Positions 1 through 6,804 of a DNA stretch of 6,831 bases are shown one piece after another. A model generated the notes under the pieces. That model was not told the origin of the DNA. It made no database searches and worked only from the letters and a program-made list of their open reading frames with translations. The DNA comes from Bacteroidales bacterium (GTDB lineage Bacteria > Bacteroidota > Bacteroidia > Bacteroidales > UBA7960): contig SLOR01000170.1 in the NCBI GenBank assembly GCA_007132395.1, positions 1 to 6,831 on the forward strand, read 5' to 3'. Numbering within the stretch: position 1 is the first letter of the stretch; the number at the start of each line of letters is the position of its first letter. A program made the translations under genes and the position numbers.

Positions 1-3
1 GAA

Positions 4-615
4 TCAGAAGTTATATCCATCCAGAGATTTCACGAAAGTCCCCAGCAAAAGTCCCAACAGAGCAAAGAAAACAAATATCACCAGCAGAACAATTACCAGT
101 ATTTTAACGCTGCTTTCTTTGGCTTTAAGGGTTTGGATAAGTGCGTTATAAAGCATCCATAGTCCGTAAGCATTAATTACAATAGACAAAATACTTACCA
201 ATACGGGTGAAAGCACATGCAGCAGGTTTACCACCGCACTCAAGGGCATAAGCACCATCAGGGAAGCAGTAACTCTTACGTTGGCCTCGTAATCGGTGTT
301 GCCGCTGCAAATGGCAGAGAATATAAGCATAATTACTCCACCGATAAACAATCCAATGAGTGCTCCTATTACACTGCCAAAAATCATCATGGGCCCGGCT
401 GCTGCGCCAAAGAGGCCGAATCCGGCAATGCTAAGCCCGGCAACCACCCATATATAATTGATAATGCCTGCCACCGCACCGTAAATAAGGGCCTTAATGA
501 CAGGTTGTTCAAACCCTCCGCTGGTTTTCAGTGAACCGAAATATCCGGTGGGGTCTTGCAAAGATTTCAACGAATCTGCAATAAATACGTTAAAGTCAAA
601 TTTTTTGTCGCTCAT
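4..615 (-). CDS. Yip1-domain (YIP1 family) integral membrane protein
   Basis: A 203-residue protein with the layout of bacterial Yip1-domain proteins. It has a short polar N-terminus containing the family-like segment DPTGYFGSLK (about 21-30) and GGFEQPVIKAL (33-43), followed by about five hydrophobic segments near residues 40-65, 70-100, 118-140, 141-162 and 170-194. The polar stretch CSGNTDYEANVRVTAS (103-118) between segments 2 and 3 matches the usual position of the conserved cytoplasmic loop. Bacterial Yip1 proteins have no settled biochemical role, so none is assigned. The ATG at 613-615 is the only sensible start: it follows AAGGA with four intervening bases, an unusually good ribosome binding site for this phylum. 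The gene is 189 bp from the SulP gene and has its own candidate promoter, so it is probably a separate unit. The stop codon (4-6) is inside the window and the gene is complete. The family call is from fold pattern and short motifs, so it is moderately sure. Confidence 0.75.
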   Translation of the reverse strand: MSDKKFDFNVFIADSLKSLQDPTGYFGSLKTSGGFEQPVIKALIYGAVAGIINYIWVVAGLSIAGFGLFGAAAGPMMIFGSVIGALIGLFIGGVIMLIFSAICSGNTDYEANVRVTASLMVLMPLSAVVNLLHVLSPVLVSILSIVINAYGLWMLYNALIQTLKAKESSVKILVIVLLVIFVFFALLGLLLGTFVKSLDGYNF

Positions 616-640
616 AGTGTCCTTGTTTAAGTTTGGTCAA

Positions 641-672
641 CTAAGATATAATATTTTTTTAAATAGTATAAA
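641..672 (-). promoter_or_regulatory. Candidate Bacteroidota-type promoter for the Yip1-domain gene
   Basis: Read on the minus strand, TATCTTAG (648-641) differs by one base from the -7 consensus TAnnTTTG. TTTA (672-669) lies 20 bases upstream and differs by one base from the -33 element TTTG. The predicted transcript start is about 20 nt before the ATG at 615. The spacing is right, but both boxes are imperfect and the region is AT-rich, so a chance match is possible. Confidence 0.35.
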
Positions 673-729
673 TGTTTCCCTGTTAGGTCTAGCCCCATTT
701 GAAATAAAAAGGTCATATTGGTCTTTAAA

Positions 730-762
730 ACCGGGGAAAGTATCAGTCTTCAAAAACCCGGT
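730..762 (-). terminator. Weak candidate terminator after the SulP gene
   Basis: On the minus strand ACCGGG (762-757) can pair with CCCGGT (735-730) across a 21-nt loop. The stem is followed directly by TTTT before AAAGACC. It lies about 43 bp after the SulP stop codon, the right place to end the operon transcript. The stem is short, the loop long and the T-run brief, so this is only a candidate. Confidence 0.3.
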
Positions 763-804
763 GAACCCCAACCATCTTTAGAGGTGCAATGTTAAAAAGT
801 GAGA

Positions 805-2472
805 TTACTTTATAAGCTCAATACATTCACGGGCTCGTTGAATTGCCTGTTCAATGTTTACACATATGTTTTCGGGGCCTATTCGGTCAATAATGCCATG
901 CTTTTTCAGGGTAAGGTAAGGTTTTGGGGGAAGTCCGCTGATAATAAGGTGTATGTTACTGGCTTGGCACTTCTCAAGAAAACTATTGAAATTCTTCATC
1001 CCTGTTGAGTCAATAAAGGGCACCCGGCTCATCCTGATGATTCTTATGCGGGGTCTTTGCCGCAACTCTTTTTCTGCTTCTTCAAACTTGTTAGCAATAC
1101 CAAAAAAGAACGGGCCCTTTATCTGGAATACTTCCACCCCATCAGGCAGATTCAATAGCAGATCCTTTACATCATCGGCAATATACGACTGGTCATCCTC
1201 CACCTCATCCTGAAAAACCTGCACATCGGAGGTTTCGGAAACCCGCTTGACAAAAAGGAAGGCTGCCAGTACAAGCCCGAACTGAATCGCCACGCTGATA
1301 TCAAGAAAAACCGTCAGGAAAAAAGTTACCAGCAATACCGACACATCACTTTTAGAATTACTGAAAATAGCTTTGAAGGAACGCCATTCACTCATATTAT
1401 AGGCTACCACTATAAGTATTCCTGCAAGAGTAGGCATGGGGATATGCCTGGCCCACTGTCCGAAAAACAATAGCACCAACAGGATAAAAATTGAGTGAAC
1501 AATACCTGCCACAGGCGTTCTTCCGCCGTTGCGCACATTGGTCATGGTGCGGGCAACGGCACCACAGGCAGGGATAGCGCCCAACACAGGGCCAATAATA
1601 TTTGCTATGCCGTGGGCAATCAGTTCGGTATCGGGTCGGCTGCGCCGTCCGGTGGCACCATCAGACACCATCATGGAAAGCAGCGACTCTATAGATGCCA
1701 GCATTGCAATGGTAAAAGCCGGCACTACCAGTTGACGAACGGTATCCAAATCCACCATAGGAATGCTCGGCATGGGAATGCTTGCCGACAAACTGCCAAA
1801 ACGACTGCCGATGGTATCAACATCCATCCCTAAAACCTGCACCAGAATAACACTTAACACAATGGCAAGTAAAGTTCCGGGGATTTTTCTGCTGATTTTT
1901 CCACCATGAATTGTCACGATAATGGTTAAAACTCCTATGATAATAGCGCTACTATTTATGGAGCCTACATTATGGTAGTAGAATATAAGTTTACTGAAGA
2001 AGTCGGAAGGCAAACCCTTGCTTTCCATTCCCAGGAAATAAGTAATCTGTGTAGAAACAATAATTACCGCAATACCGCTGGTAAAACCCACGGTAATAGG
2101 ATAAGGCATATACTGAATTACCCTGCCCAGCTTTAATAGTCCCATGGCCAGCATCATAACACCCGCCATAAGAGTGGCAATTACGAGCCCATCAAATCCA
2201 AATTGTTCTACTATAGCATACAGTACAACGATAAAGGCTCCCGTAGGGCCGGCTATCTGCACACGGCTGCCCCCGAAAAAGGAGATCAGAAAGCCACCTA
2301 TGGCAGCTGTTATCAGGCCCTTTTCGGGAGCTACTCCTGAAGCAATGGCAAAGGCAATAGACAAAGGAAGTGCAACGATACCCACGATTATGCCAGAGCT
2401 TAAATCGGCATAAAACTGACGCAGATCGTATTGCTTTATGGTGTCAAAAAACTTGGGTTTAAACAGGCTCAT
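805..2472 (-). CDS. SulP-family (SLC26-type) inorganic anion transporter with C-terminal STAS domain
   Basis: A 555-residue inner-membrane anion transporter, full length for the family. The transport domain covers about residues 20-410. Family signatures are VALPLSIAFAIASG (33-46), the TM3 substrate-site motif QIAGPTGAF (72-80), IESLLSMMVSDGATG (261-275) with its conserved glutamate, and IPACGAVARTMTNVRNGGRT (300-319). An acidic linker (about 422-434, rich in D and E) leads to a STAS domain at about 445-550, with PFIDSTGMKNF at 485-495. DSTG corresponds to the SpoIIAA-like phosphorylation-site loop. Known family members carry sulfate, bicarbonate, chloride or dicarboxylates. The sequence alone does not decide which, and no carbonic anhydrase or sulfate-assimilation gene is adjacent. 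The ATG at 2470-2472 begins one base after the glycosyltransferase stop (TAATATG), so translation is likely coupled. GGAGA lies about 8-9 bases upstream of the start. The family call is secure; the substrate is unknown. Confidence 0.95.
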   Translation of the reverse strand: MSLFKPKFFDTIKQYDLRQFYADLSSGIIVGIVALPLSIAFAIASGVAPEKGLITAAIGGFLISFFGGSRVQIAGPTGAFIVVLYAIVEQFGFDGLVIATLMAGVMMLAMGLLKLGRVIQYMPYPITVGFTSGIAVIIVSTQITYFLGMESKGLPSDFFSKLIFYYHNVGSINSSAIIIGVLTIIVTIHGGKISRKIPGTLLAIVLSVILVQVLGMDVDTIGSRFGSLSASIPMPSIPMVDLDTVRQLVVPAFTIAMLASIESLLSMMVSDGATGRRSRPDTELIAHGIANIIGPVLGAIPACGAVARTMTNVRNGGRTPVAGIVHSIFILLVLLFFGQWARHIPMPTLAGILIVVAYNMSEWRSFKAIFSNSKSDVSVLLVTFFLTVFLDISVAIQFGLVLAAFLFVKRVSETSDVQVFQDEVEDDQSYIADDVKDLLLNLPDGVEVFQIKGPFFFGIANKFEEAEKELRQRPRIRIIRMSRVPFIDSTGMKNFNSFLEKCQASNIHLIISGLPPKPYLTLKKHGIIDRIGPENICVNIEQAIQRARECIELIK

Positions 2473-2473
2473 A

Positions 2474-3763
2474 TTATTTCTCCGACATTAGATTAACCAG
2501 CTTCACGGCTTGCTGATACCGTGAAAACGACTGAATGACATCTTTCCGTGGGTGCCATTCTCTTTTTCTTAATGCATTCTCTTCAATGTATGTTTGTATT
2601 TCTGTGGTCATATCCCATGCGAACATTTCCCCGCAGCGGCTTTGGCGAAGTATCTCGGCGGCATTTCCTTCAGGGGGGCCAATGCCAAGTACCGGTATTT
2701 CACAGGCAAGGTATTCAAATAACTTTCCAGTGATGATACCCTCACTCTGAGGCATTTCAGGAATAACCAGCAGCAGCATATCTGCTTTTCGCATTTCGCT
2801 GATAGCTTCACGGTGTGGCACATGCGAGTGAAAGCTCACAGAATCGCCTGGCAGTTGCTGCAGTTCTTCCTTCCATTTTTCGCAAATATGCCCGGTAAAA
2901 CGCAGCTGCAGCTTACCCTTCAATAGTTCCTGTAAATTTTTTACCGCAGCAACAAAACCCTTCAGGTTATATGCCTCAGCAAGGGTGCCCACGTAAGAAA
3001 TGGTGAAAAAACTGTTCTCCGCGGAGGAAACTTCTTCTGCAAAATCCTCCTCATCGTACCCGTTGGTAACTACTTTAATCTTATCCTGCAGGTATGGTTC
3101 AAGTTTCTTTTGGAATATTTCCCTAATGTAATCACTTACCGTAACCACATCATCGGCCGATCTTAGCACTTTTTCCTCAAGCTTCTTGTCTTTCCTGCGC
3201 ACATACGAAGTATGCAGCATTTTACGGTAATAGAAAATATCCGTCCATGGATCGCGCAGGTCGGCAATCCAGTGCAGGTGAGGGAAAGATTCCTTAAGCT
3301 TTATCCCGGCAAGTTGTGTGGAATGCGGTGGGCTGGTGGTAATCAAGTATTTTATATTATGGTCGCGGATAAGCTCAGAGGCCTTTTTCACGGCAAAAGC
3401 ATTCCAGCCTACCCTGGCATCAGGAACAAACAGGTTGCCACGTATAAAACGTGAAATTTTACTCATACCTCCCTCTTCCTTCTCATTCACAAAGCCGGAA
3501 TAAGGAAGCTGTTTTTTACCCGTTAGTTTTTTATAAATCGCGTAAGGTTCGCGGGTTGGTGTAGAATGCACCTGCAGCTGTGCCGGCACTTCGTCGAGCA
3601 AGCTTGCATCGGCAACAGGGTAGTTGGCCTGTTGCGGGTCAACGGTAACTATCACAGGCTGAAAGCCCAGGCCGGGTAAATATTTTACAAACTTAAGCCA
3701 CCGCTGCACCCCGGGTCCTCCACTGGGCGGCCAATAGTATGTAAGAATAAGTACCTTTTCCAT
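2474..3763 (-). CDS. GT-B glycosyltransferase, family 4 type
   Basis: A 429-residue, probably cytoplasmic or membrane-associated sugar transferase with two Rossmann-like domains. The N-terminal acceptor domain (about 1-190) opens with ILTYYWPPSGGPGVQRW (6-22), a glycine-rich loop common in Bacteroidota GT4-like enzymes. It also holds TTSPPHSTQLAG (142-153) and WIADLRDPWTD (165-175). The C-terminal donor domain (about 200-410) has VTVSDYIRE (207-215), VTNGYDEEDF (232-241), ISYVGTL (255-261) and EGIITGKLFEYLAC (341-354). The last is the nucleotide-sugar site, with E341 and E350 spaced E-x8-E, where many GT4 enzymes have E-x7-E. No transmembrane segment is evident. Donor and acceptor cannot be read from the sequence. 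It follows YfhO by 82 bp and overlaps nearly with the SulP gene downstream, so it probably belongs to the same transcript. AAAGG lies four bases before the ATG. The role in surface glycan assembly is inferred from the YfhO neighbour. Confidence 0.93.
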   Translation of the reverse strand: MEKVLILTYYWPPSGGPGVQRWLKFVKYLPGLGFQPVIVTVDPQQANYPVADASLLDEVPAQLQVHSTPTREPYAIYKKLTGKKQLPYSGFVNEKEEGGMSKISRFIRGNLFVPDARVGWNAFAVKKASELIRDHNIKYLITTSPPHSTQLAGIKLKESFPHLHWIADLRDPWTDIFYYRKMLHTSYVRRKDKKLEEKVLRSADDVVTVSDYIREIFQKKLEPYLQDKIKVVTNGYDEEDFAEEVSSAENSFFTISYVGTLAEAYNLKGFVAAVKNLQELLKGKLQLRFTGHICEKWKEELQQLPGDSVSFHSHVPHREAISEMRKADMLLLVIPEMPQSEGIITGKLFEYLACEIPVLGIGPPEGNAAEILRQSRCGEMFAWDMTTEIQTYIEENALRKREWHPRKDVIQSFSRYQQAVKLVNLMSEK

Positions 3764-3820
3764 AAACCTTTTGCTTCAACGCCTAAAAAGATTAGCTATT
3801 CTTTCCCAGAAAATGCCTTG

Positions 3821-3835
3821 TGCAGATTCTCTGCA
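3821..3835 (-). repeat. Small perfect inverted repeat between YfhO and the glycosyltransferase
   Basis: TGCAGA (3821-3826) and TCTGCA (3830-3835) form a 6-bp stem with a 3-nt loop, starting about 10 nt after the YfhO stop codon. No T-run follows on the minus strand, so it is not a convincing terminator. It could affect processing or stability of the operon mRNA, or be chance. No clear promoter was found in the remaining gap sequence up to 3764. Confidence 0.3.
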
Positions 3836-3845
3836 TCCTTGAGCT

Positions 3846-6299
3846 CTATTTCTTGTTTACGGGCAGTAAGGGCTTTACCTTCCTGTACACGTAAAACAGC
3901 GCCACCACGATAAACAGCAGGCTGAAAACAGCAGCGATTTTTTCGCCGGCATTATAGGAGGCCGGTTCAAAGCGGAATTCTACCTCATTTTCTCCTTCAG
4001 GAAGAATCATTCCGCGCAGAATATAGTTTACCCTGAAATGTTCTGTCTCCTCACCATTCACAAATGCCTTCCAGCCATCAGGGTAATAGATTTCGGAGAA
4101 TACAGCCAGTTGCGCTGCCCTTGAATTGTAGGTATAACGTAGCCTGTTGGGTTGGTATTCCACCAGTTCAATGCGGGCCTGGCTATCATATTTCATTTCC
4201 TCAGTCCTGAGTTTATCTTCAAATCTGATGTCCACGGTGGCAGATACAGCAGGATCAATGTTATAAAGGGCTTCAATCTCCTCGTCGGCGTTTTCTACCA
4301 GTTGTATCTCCCTCACGAACCAGGCATTGCCCAGGGCATCAGGATTAAAGCTTGCCGCGGGCTGTCTGTTCTGGTCGGGAACAATAAACCAGCGGGTATT
4401 AAGCATGTTGAGAACACCCATATTACCCTGGGTGATATGGTAGTCTATTAACTCCTGGTAACGCTGCAGCTTGGCCCCGTGGTACCCTCCAATGGAACTG
4501 TGGAACCAGCTGGTAGAGGCATCATTAAAACTGCTTACCGTTACATTATAAACCCGGAAGTGTTTTTCATTGTCCTGCAAAATTTCCATATTGGCACGTG
4601 TGGCCTGATAGGGATTCTCCACCTGTCGTTTTGAAACGAAGGATGAGTCGTCGAAGTAGCGACGGTTTACCGGCCACATATCAATAACAATGAGCAAGGC
4701 AAGTATTCCCACAAACAGAGCGGGTTTAATGATTTTACGGGAGAAAAGCAGCAACAGCAGGGCCGCGGCAATGGCAAAGAAGAAACTGCGGATGGCATCG
4801 GCCCTGAAGATAGCTACGCGCGCTGCTTCAAGGTTTTGCACAAACCGGTCGATTTGTATCACGCTGTCTATTTCATTACCTCCCATACCGGCGAAAGCCT
4901 GCATTTCGGAATGGCTCAGAAAGCTGAAAAACACCCTGGGCGCAATAAAGAATATCAGTGAAAGACCGGCTGTTAAACCCAGGGCTGTTAAAAAAGCCTT
5001 GTCTTTGTAAGAAATCTTTTCCGGATTCTTGTAAATATAGTTCAACCCCACGAATGCCAGGGCAGGGATTGCGAGTTCAGCAATTACCAGTATCATGGAA
5101 ACGGCGCGGAATTTATTGTATCCCGGTATAAAATCAATAAAAAACGAGGTGAGGGGCATAAAGTTTTTACCCCATGCCAGCATGATGGAGAGAATAGCAG
5201 CCAGCAGCAAGCCCCACTTCAGTGCACCTTTCACGTAAAACAGCGATACGATAAACAAAAATAAAACTACCACACCCACGTAAACAGGGCCGGAGGTAAA
5301 AGGCTGATTTCCCCAGTAATGGTTTTCCTGGGTAATTACATGCCTAAAATCGGCATCCACTTTTTCCAAGGCAGCCGCAGTGTTACCCAGCCTTTGAGTT
5401 GCGCCGCCTTTTACATTGGGTATTAGCAATGAGAAGGTTTCTCCCTTGCCATAGCTCCATTGTGTAATATATTCTTTACTCAGTCCGCTATCATGGATTT
5501 CATCACCGATGGTAAGCTCGCTGCCGCCCCGCATAGTATGCTGGGCATAGGCATAGGTAGACCAGAAGTTCCCGATATTTACCCCCACAGCAATAATGGC
5601 AGCAGCCACCAGTACCCCTGATGCTTTAAGGAAGTTATTCAGACGCCCGTCTTTGATTTGCTGAGCGAGTTCAAAGGCGCCGTAAATAAGAACGATGATA
5701 AGCAGGTAATAGGTAATCTGCAGGTGGTTGGAGAACAGTTGCAATGCCAGAAACAGAGCAAACAGCAAACCTCCCGAGTAATAGTGTCCCCTGAAGGCAT
5801 GAATTATGGAGGCCAGCACCGGCGCCATATAGGCAATGGCCAGCGCTTTGGAATTATGTCCAGCTTCAATGATAATAAAGTGATAGGATGAAAAAGCAAA
5901 GGCCAATGCCCCCAGAAATGCCACCCACACATTCAGCTTGAGGATAAGCAGAAAAATGAAAAAGCCGGCAAAATACAGAAATATCATGTCGGCCGGGCGG
6001 GGCAAGCCCAGTGTCATCACTTTATGCAAAAAGTTGGAAATATTGTTGGAATAGATGACTGAAATCTGAAAAGCAGGCATACCGCCAAACATAGAGTTGG
6101 TCCACAGGGCTTCCTGTCCGGTATCTTCCCTGAAGTCTTTGATCTCCTTGGCCATTCCTTCAAACTTAACAATATCGGGCTGCAGCAGCCGCTTACCTTG
6201 CAACACAGGGCTTACGTAGGCAATGCTCAAAATAATAAAAATAAGAACAGACCCGATGTAGGGCAAGGCTTTCCTGTAGTCAAACTTTTGCATAAACAT
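3846..6299 (-). CDS. YfhO-family polytopic membrane protein (probable GT-C-type glycosyltransferase)
   Basis: An 817-residue membrane protein with family-typical length and layout. A first membrane helix (about 13-31) is followed by a large extracytoplasmic loop with LLQPDIVKFEGMAKEIKDFR (38-57) and EALWTNSMFGGMPAF (63-77), the most recognisable signature in Bacteroidota members. Many helices follow between about 105 and 540. A soluble C-terminal part (about 545-780) contains HFRVYNVT (580-587), STSWFHSSIGGYHGAKL (595-611), MLNTRWFIV (632-640) and YYPDGWKAFVNGEE (738-751). One last helix lies at about 787-805. Studied Firmicutes homologues transfer sugars from undecaprenyl-phosphate donors to lipoteichoic acid outside the membrane. 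The acidic residues in the first loop (D42, E47) are plausible catalytic candidates by analogy with GT-C enzymes. The Bacteroidota substrate is unknown. ATG at 6299 is used, but the in-frame ATG at 6293 (MQKFDYRK) is an equally good start. It lies 18 bp after the DUF4834 gene. The C-terminus may be shifted: see findings. Confidence 0.93.
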   Translation of the reverse strand: MFMQKFDYRKALPYIGSVLIFIILSIAYVSPVLQGKRLLQPDIVKFEGMAKEIKDFREDTGQEALWTNSMFGGMPAFQISVIYSNNISNFLHKVMTLGLPRPADMIFLYFAGFFIFLLILKLNVWVAFLGALAFAFSSYHFIIIEAGHNSKALAIAYMAPVLASIIHAFRGHYYSGGLLFALFLALQLFSNHLQITYYLLIIVLIYGAFELAQQIKDGRLNNFLKASGVLVAAAIIAVGVNIGNFWSTYAYAQHTMRGGSELTIGDEIHDSGLSKEYITQWSYGKGETFSLLIPNVKGGATQRLGNTAAALEKVDADFRHVITQENHYWGNQPFTSGPVYVGVVVLFLFIVSLFYVKGALKWGLLLAAILSIMLAWGKNFMPLTSFFIDFIPGYNKFRAVSMILVIAELAIPALAFVGLNYIYKNPEKISYKDKAFLTALGLTAGLSLIFFIAPRVFFSFLSHSEMQAFAGMGGNEIDSVIQIDRFVQNLEAARVAIFRADAIRSFFFAIAAALLLLLFSRKIIKPALFVGILALLIVIDMWPVNRRYFDDSSFVSKRQVENPYQATRANMEILQDNEKHFRVYNVTVSSFNDASTSWFHSSIGGYHGAKLQRYQELIDYHITQGNMGVLNMLNTRWFIVPDQNRQPAASFNPDALGNAWFVREIQLVENADEEIEALYNIDPAVSATVDIRFEDKLRTEEMKYDSQARIELVEYQPNRLRYTYNSRAAQLAVFSEIYYPDGWKAFVNGEETEHFRVNYILRGMILPEGENEVEFRFEPASYNAGEKIAAVFSLLFIVVALFYVYRKVKPLLPVNKK

Positions 6300-6317
6300 T
6301 AAATTGGAAATGAGTTA

Positions 6318-6617
6318 TTACTTTTTGTTCTCGTTATCTTTCTTGTTTTCTTTTTTCTCTTTTACCTCCTCAAAATCCACGTATTCCCCCACATCTTCAA
6401 GAGAATGACCTTTTTTGTCTGATTGACTGTAGGAAATCTTCACTCCCGCTTTTCCCTTACGCGGGGCAGGCTCATCCTGGCTCAGGTGTGGATTCTGCTC
6501 ATAAAACTTTCGGCGAAACCGTGCCAGGTACCAACGCACCAGCCAAGGTAACACCAGGGTTGTAAACAACCTGAATATAAGATATATAAATACAAATGTG
6601 GCAAGTATTCTTAACAT
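6318..6617 (-). CDS. DUF4834-like small membrane protein
   Basis: A 99-residue protein when started at the ATG at 6615-6617. It has one N-terminal hydrophobic segment (about residues 4-25, LATFVFIYLIFRLF then LVLPWLV), followed by a basic stretch (RWYLARFRRKF, 28-38). A polar, probably flexible middle leads to the motif GEYVDFEEV (77-85), which is the hallmark of DUF4834 proteins of Bacteroidota. The last 15 residues are nearly all K, E, N and D. Function is unknown for the family. A single-pass inner-membrane anchor with a cytoplasmic tail fits the positive charges after the helix. An upstream in-frame ATG (6675-6677) would add 20 residues (beginning MLLLCGICPAK). I reject it because family members begin right at the hydrophobic segment and the extension lies in a structured leader. 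It is the first gene of the YfhO operon and ends 18 bp before YfhO. Confidence 0.8.
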   Translation of the reverse strand: MLRILATFVFIYLIFRLFTTLVLPWLVRWYLARFRRKFYEQNPHLSQDEPAPRKGKAGVKISYSQSDKKGHSLEDVGEYVDFEEVKEKKENKKDNENKK

Positions 6618-6618
6618 A

Positions 6619-6693
6619 GCGGGCAAATTGCAGGCAGCCACAGACTTCGCAGGACATATGCCACATAGTAAAAGCATATGGATTCCTGCCCGC
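6619..6693 (-). repeat. Nested inverted repeats in the operon leader
   Basis: The untranslated leader before the DUF4834 gene can fold into two nested stems. The outer one pairs GCGGGCA (6619-6625) with TGCCCGC (6687-6693). The inner one pairs CATATGC (6655-6661) with GCATATG (6674-6680) across 12 nt. On the minus-strand RNA the outer stem ends one or two bases before the start codon (6617), so it could hinder ribosome access. No known riboswitch was recognised. Both arms are only 7 bp, so chance is possible. Confidence 0.35.
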
Positions 6694-6724
6694 CCGGTGC
6701 GGCCATGGAATGAATCAGCAGTGG

Positions 6725-6760
6725 CAAAAGTAAGAAAAAATCATTTGCCGCATATACAAA
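6725..6760 (-). promoter_or_regulatory. Bacteroidota-type promoter for the DUF4834-YfhO-glycosyltransferase-SulP operon
   Basis: On the minus strand TACTTTTG (6732-6725) matches the Bacteroidota -7 consensus TAnnTTTG exactly and sits after a run of six T. The only nearby -33 candidate, TTTG (6760-6757), is 24 bases upstream, a little beyond the usual 19-21. Transcription would start near 6718, giving a leader of about 100 nt before the DUF4834 start. The -7 match and its position between a terminator hairpin and the first gene support it; the -33 box is uncertain. Confidence 0.55.
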
Positions 6761-6804
6761 TTAGAGAGGGGTTGTTTCAAAAACAGAAACAACCCCTCTC
6801 TAAC
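6761..6804 (-). terminator. Strong hairpin, probable terminator of a gene to the right
   Basis: A perfect 18-bp inverted repeat (6761-6778 with 6787-6804) encloses an 8-nt A-rich loop (6779-6786). The stem includes four consecutive G-C pairs. On the minus strand it is followed by TTTGTAT, a poor T-run. On the plus strand no transcript inside the window would reach it. It lies just upstream of the operon promoter, so it most likely terminates a minus-strand gene that ends at or beyond the right edge. An insulating hairpin or repeat unit is the alternative. Confidence 0.65.

Noticed and set aside
627..716. Minus-strand 29-codon open frame (starting MTFLFQMGLDL) upstream of the Yip1 gene.
   Set aside because: It has no ribosome binding site, overlaps the candidate promoter at 641-672 and lies in AT-rich DNA where such a frame is expected by chance.
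497..781. Plus-strand open frame of 94 codons running from the Yip1 gene start into the intergenic gap.
   Set aside because: Its first part is antisense to the Yip1 gene, the translation shows no family motif or hydrophobic pattern, and it overlaps the candidate promoter and terminator of the minus-strand genes.
1495..1833. Plus-strand open frames antisense to the SulP gene, the longest with 112 codons.
   Set aside because: They are rich in H, N, G and R in the pattern expected from the complement of a membrane-protein gene, and the SulP frame is unmistakably the real one.
3764..3845. Internal promoter before the glycosyltransferase gene.
   Set aside because: No TAnnTTTG match with a TTTG at the right distance was found on the minus strand; only loose T-rich sequence is present.
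4690..5010. Plus-strand open frame of 106 codons inside YfhO.
   Set aside because: It is fully antisense to a well-supported membrane protein and carries no recognisable motif.
6618..6677. N-terminal extension of the DUF4834 protein by 20 residues (MLLLCGICPAK...), which looks slightly like a lipoprotein signal.
   Set aside because: There is no basic n-region, no proper lipobox spacing and no ribosome binding site, and the family normally starts at the hydrophobic segment used here.
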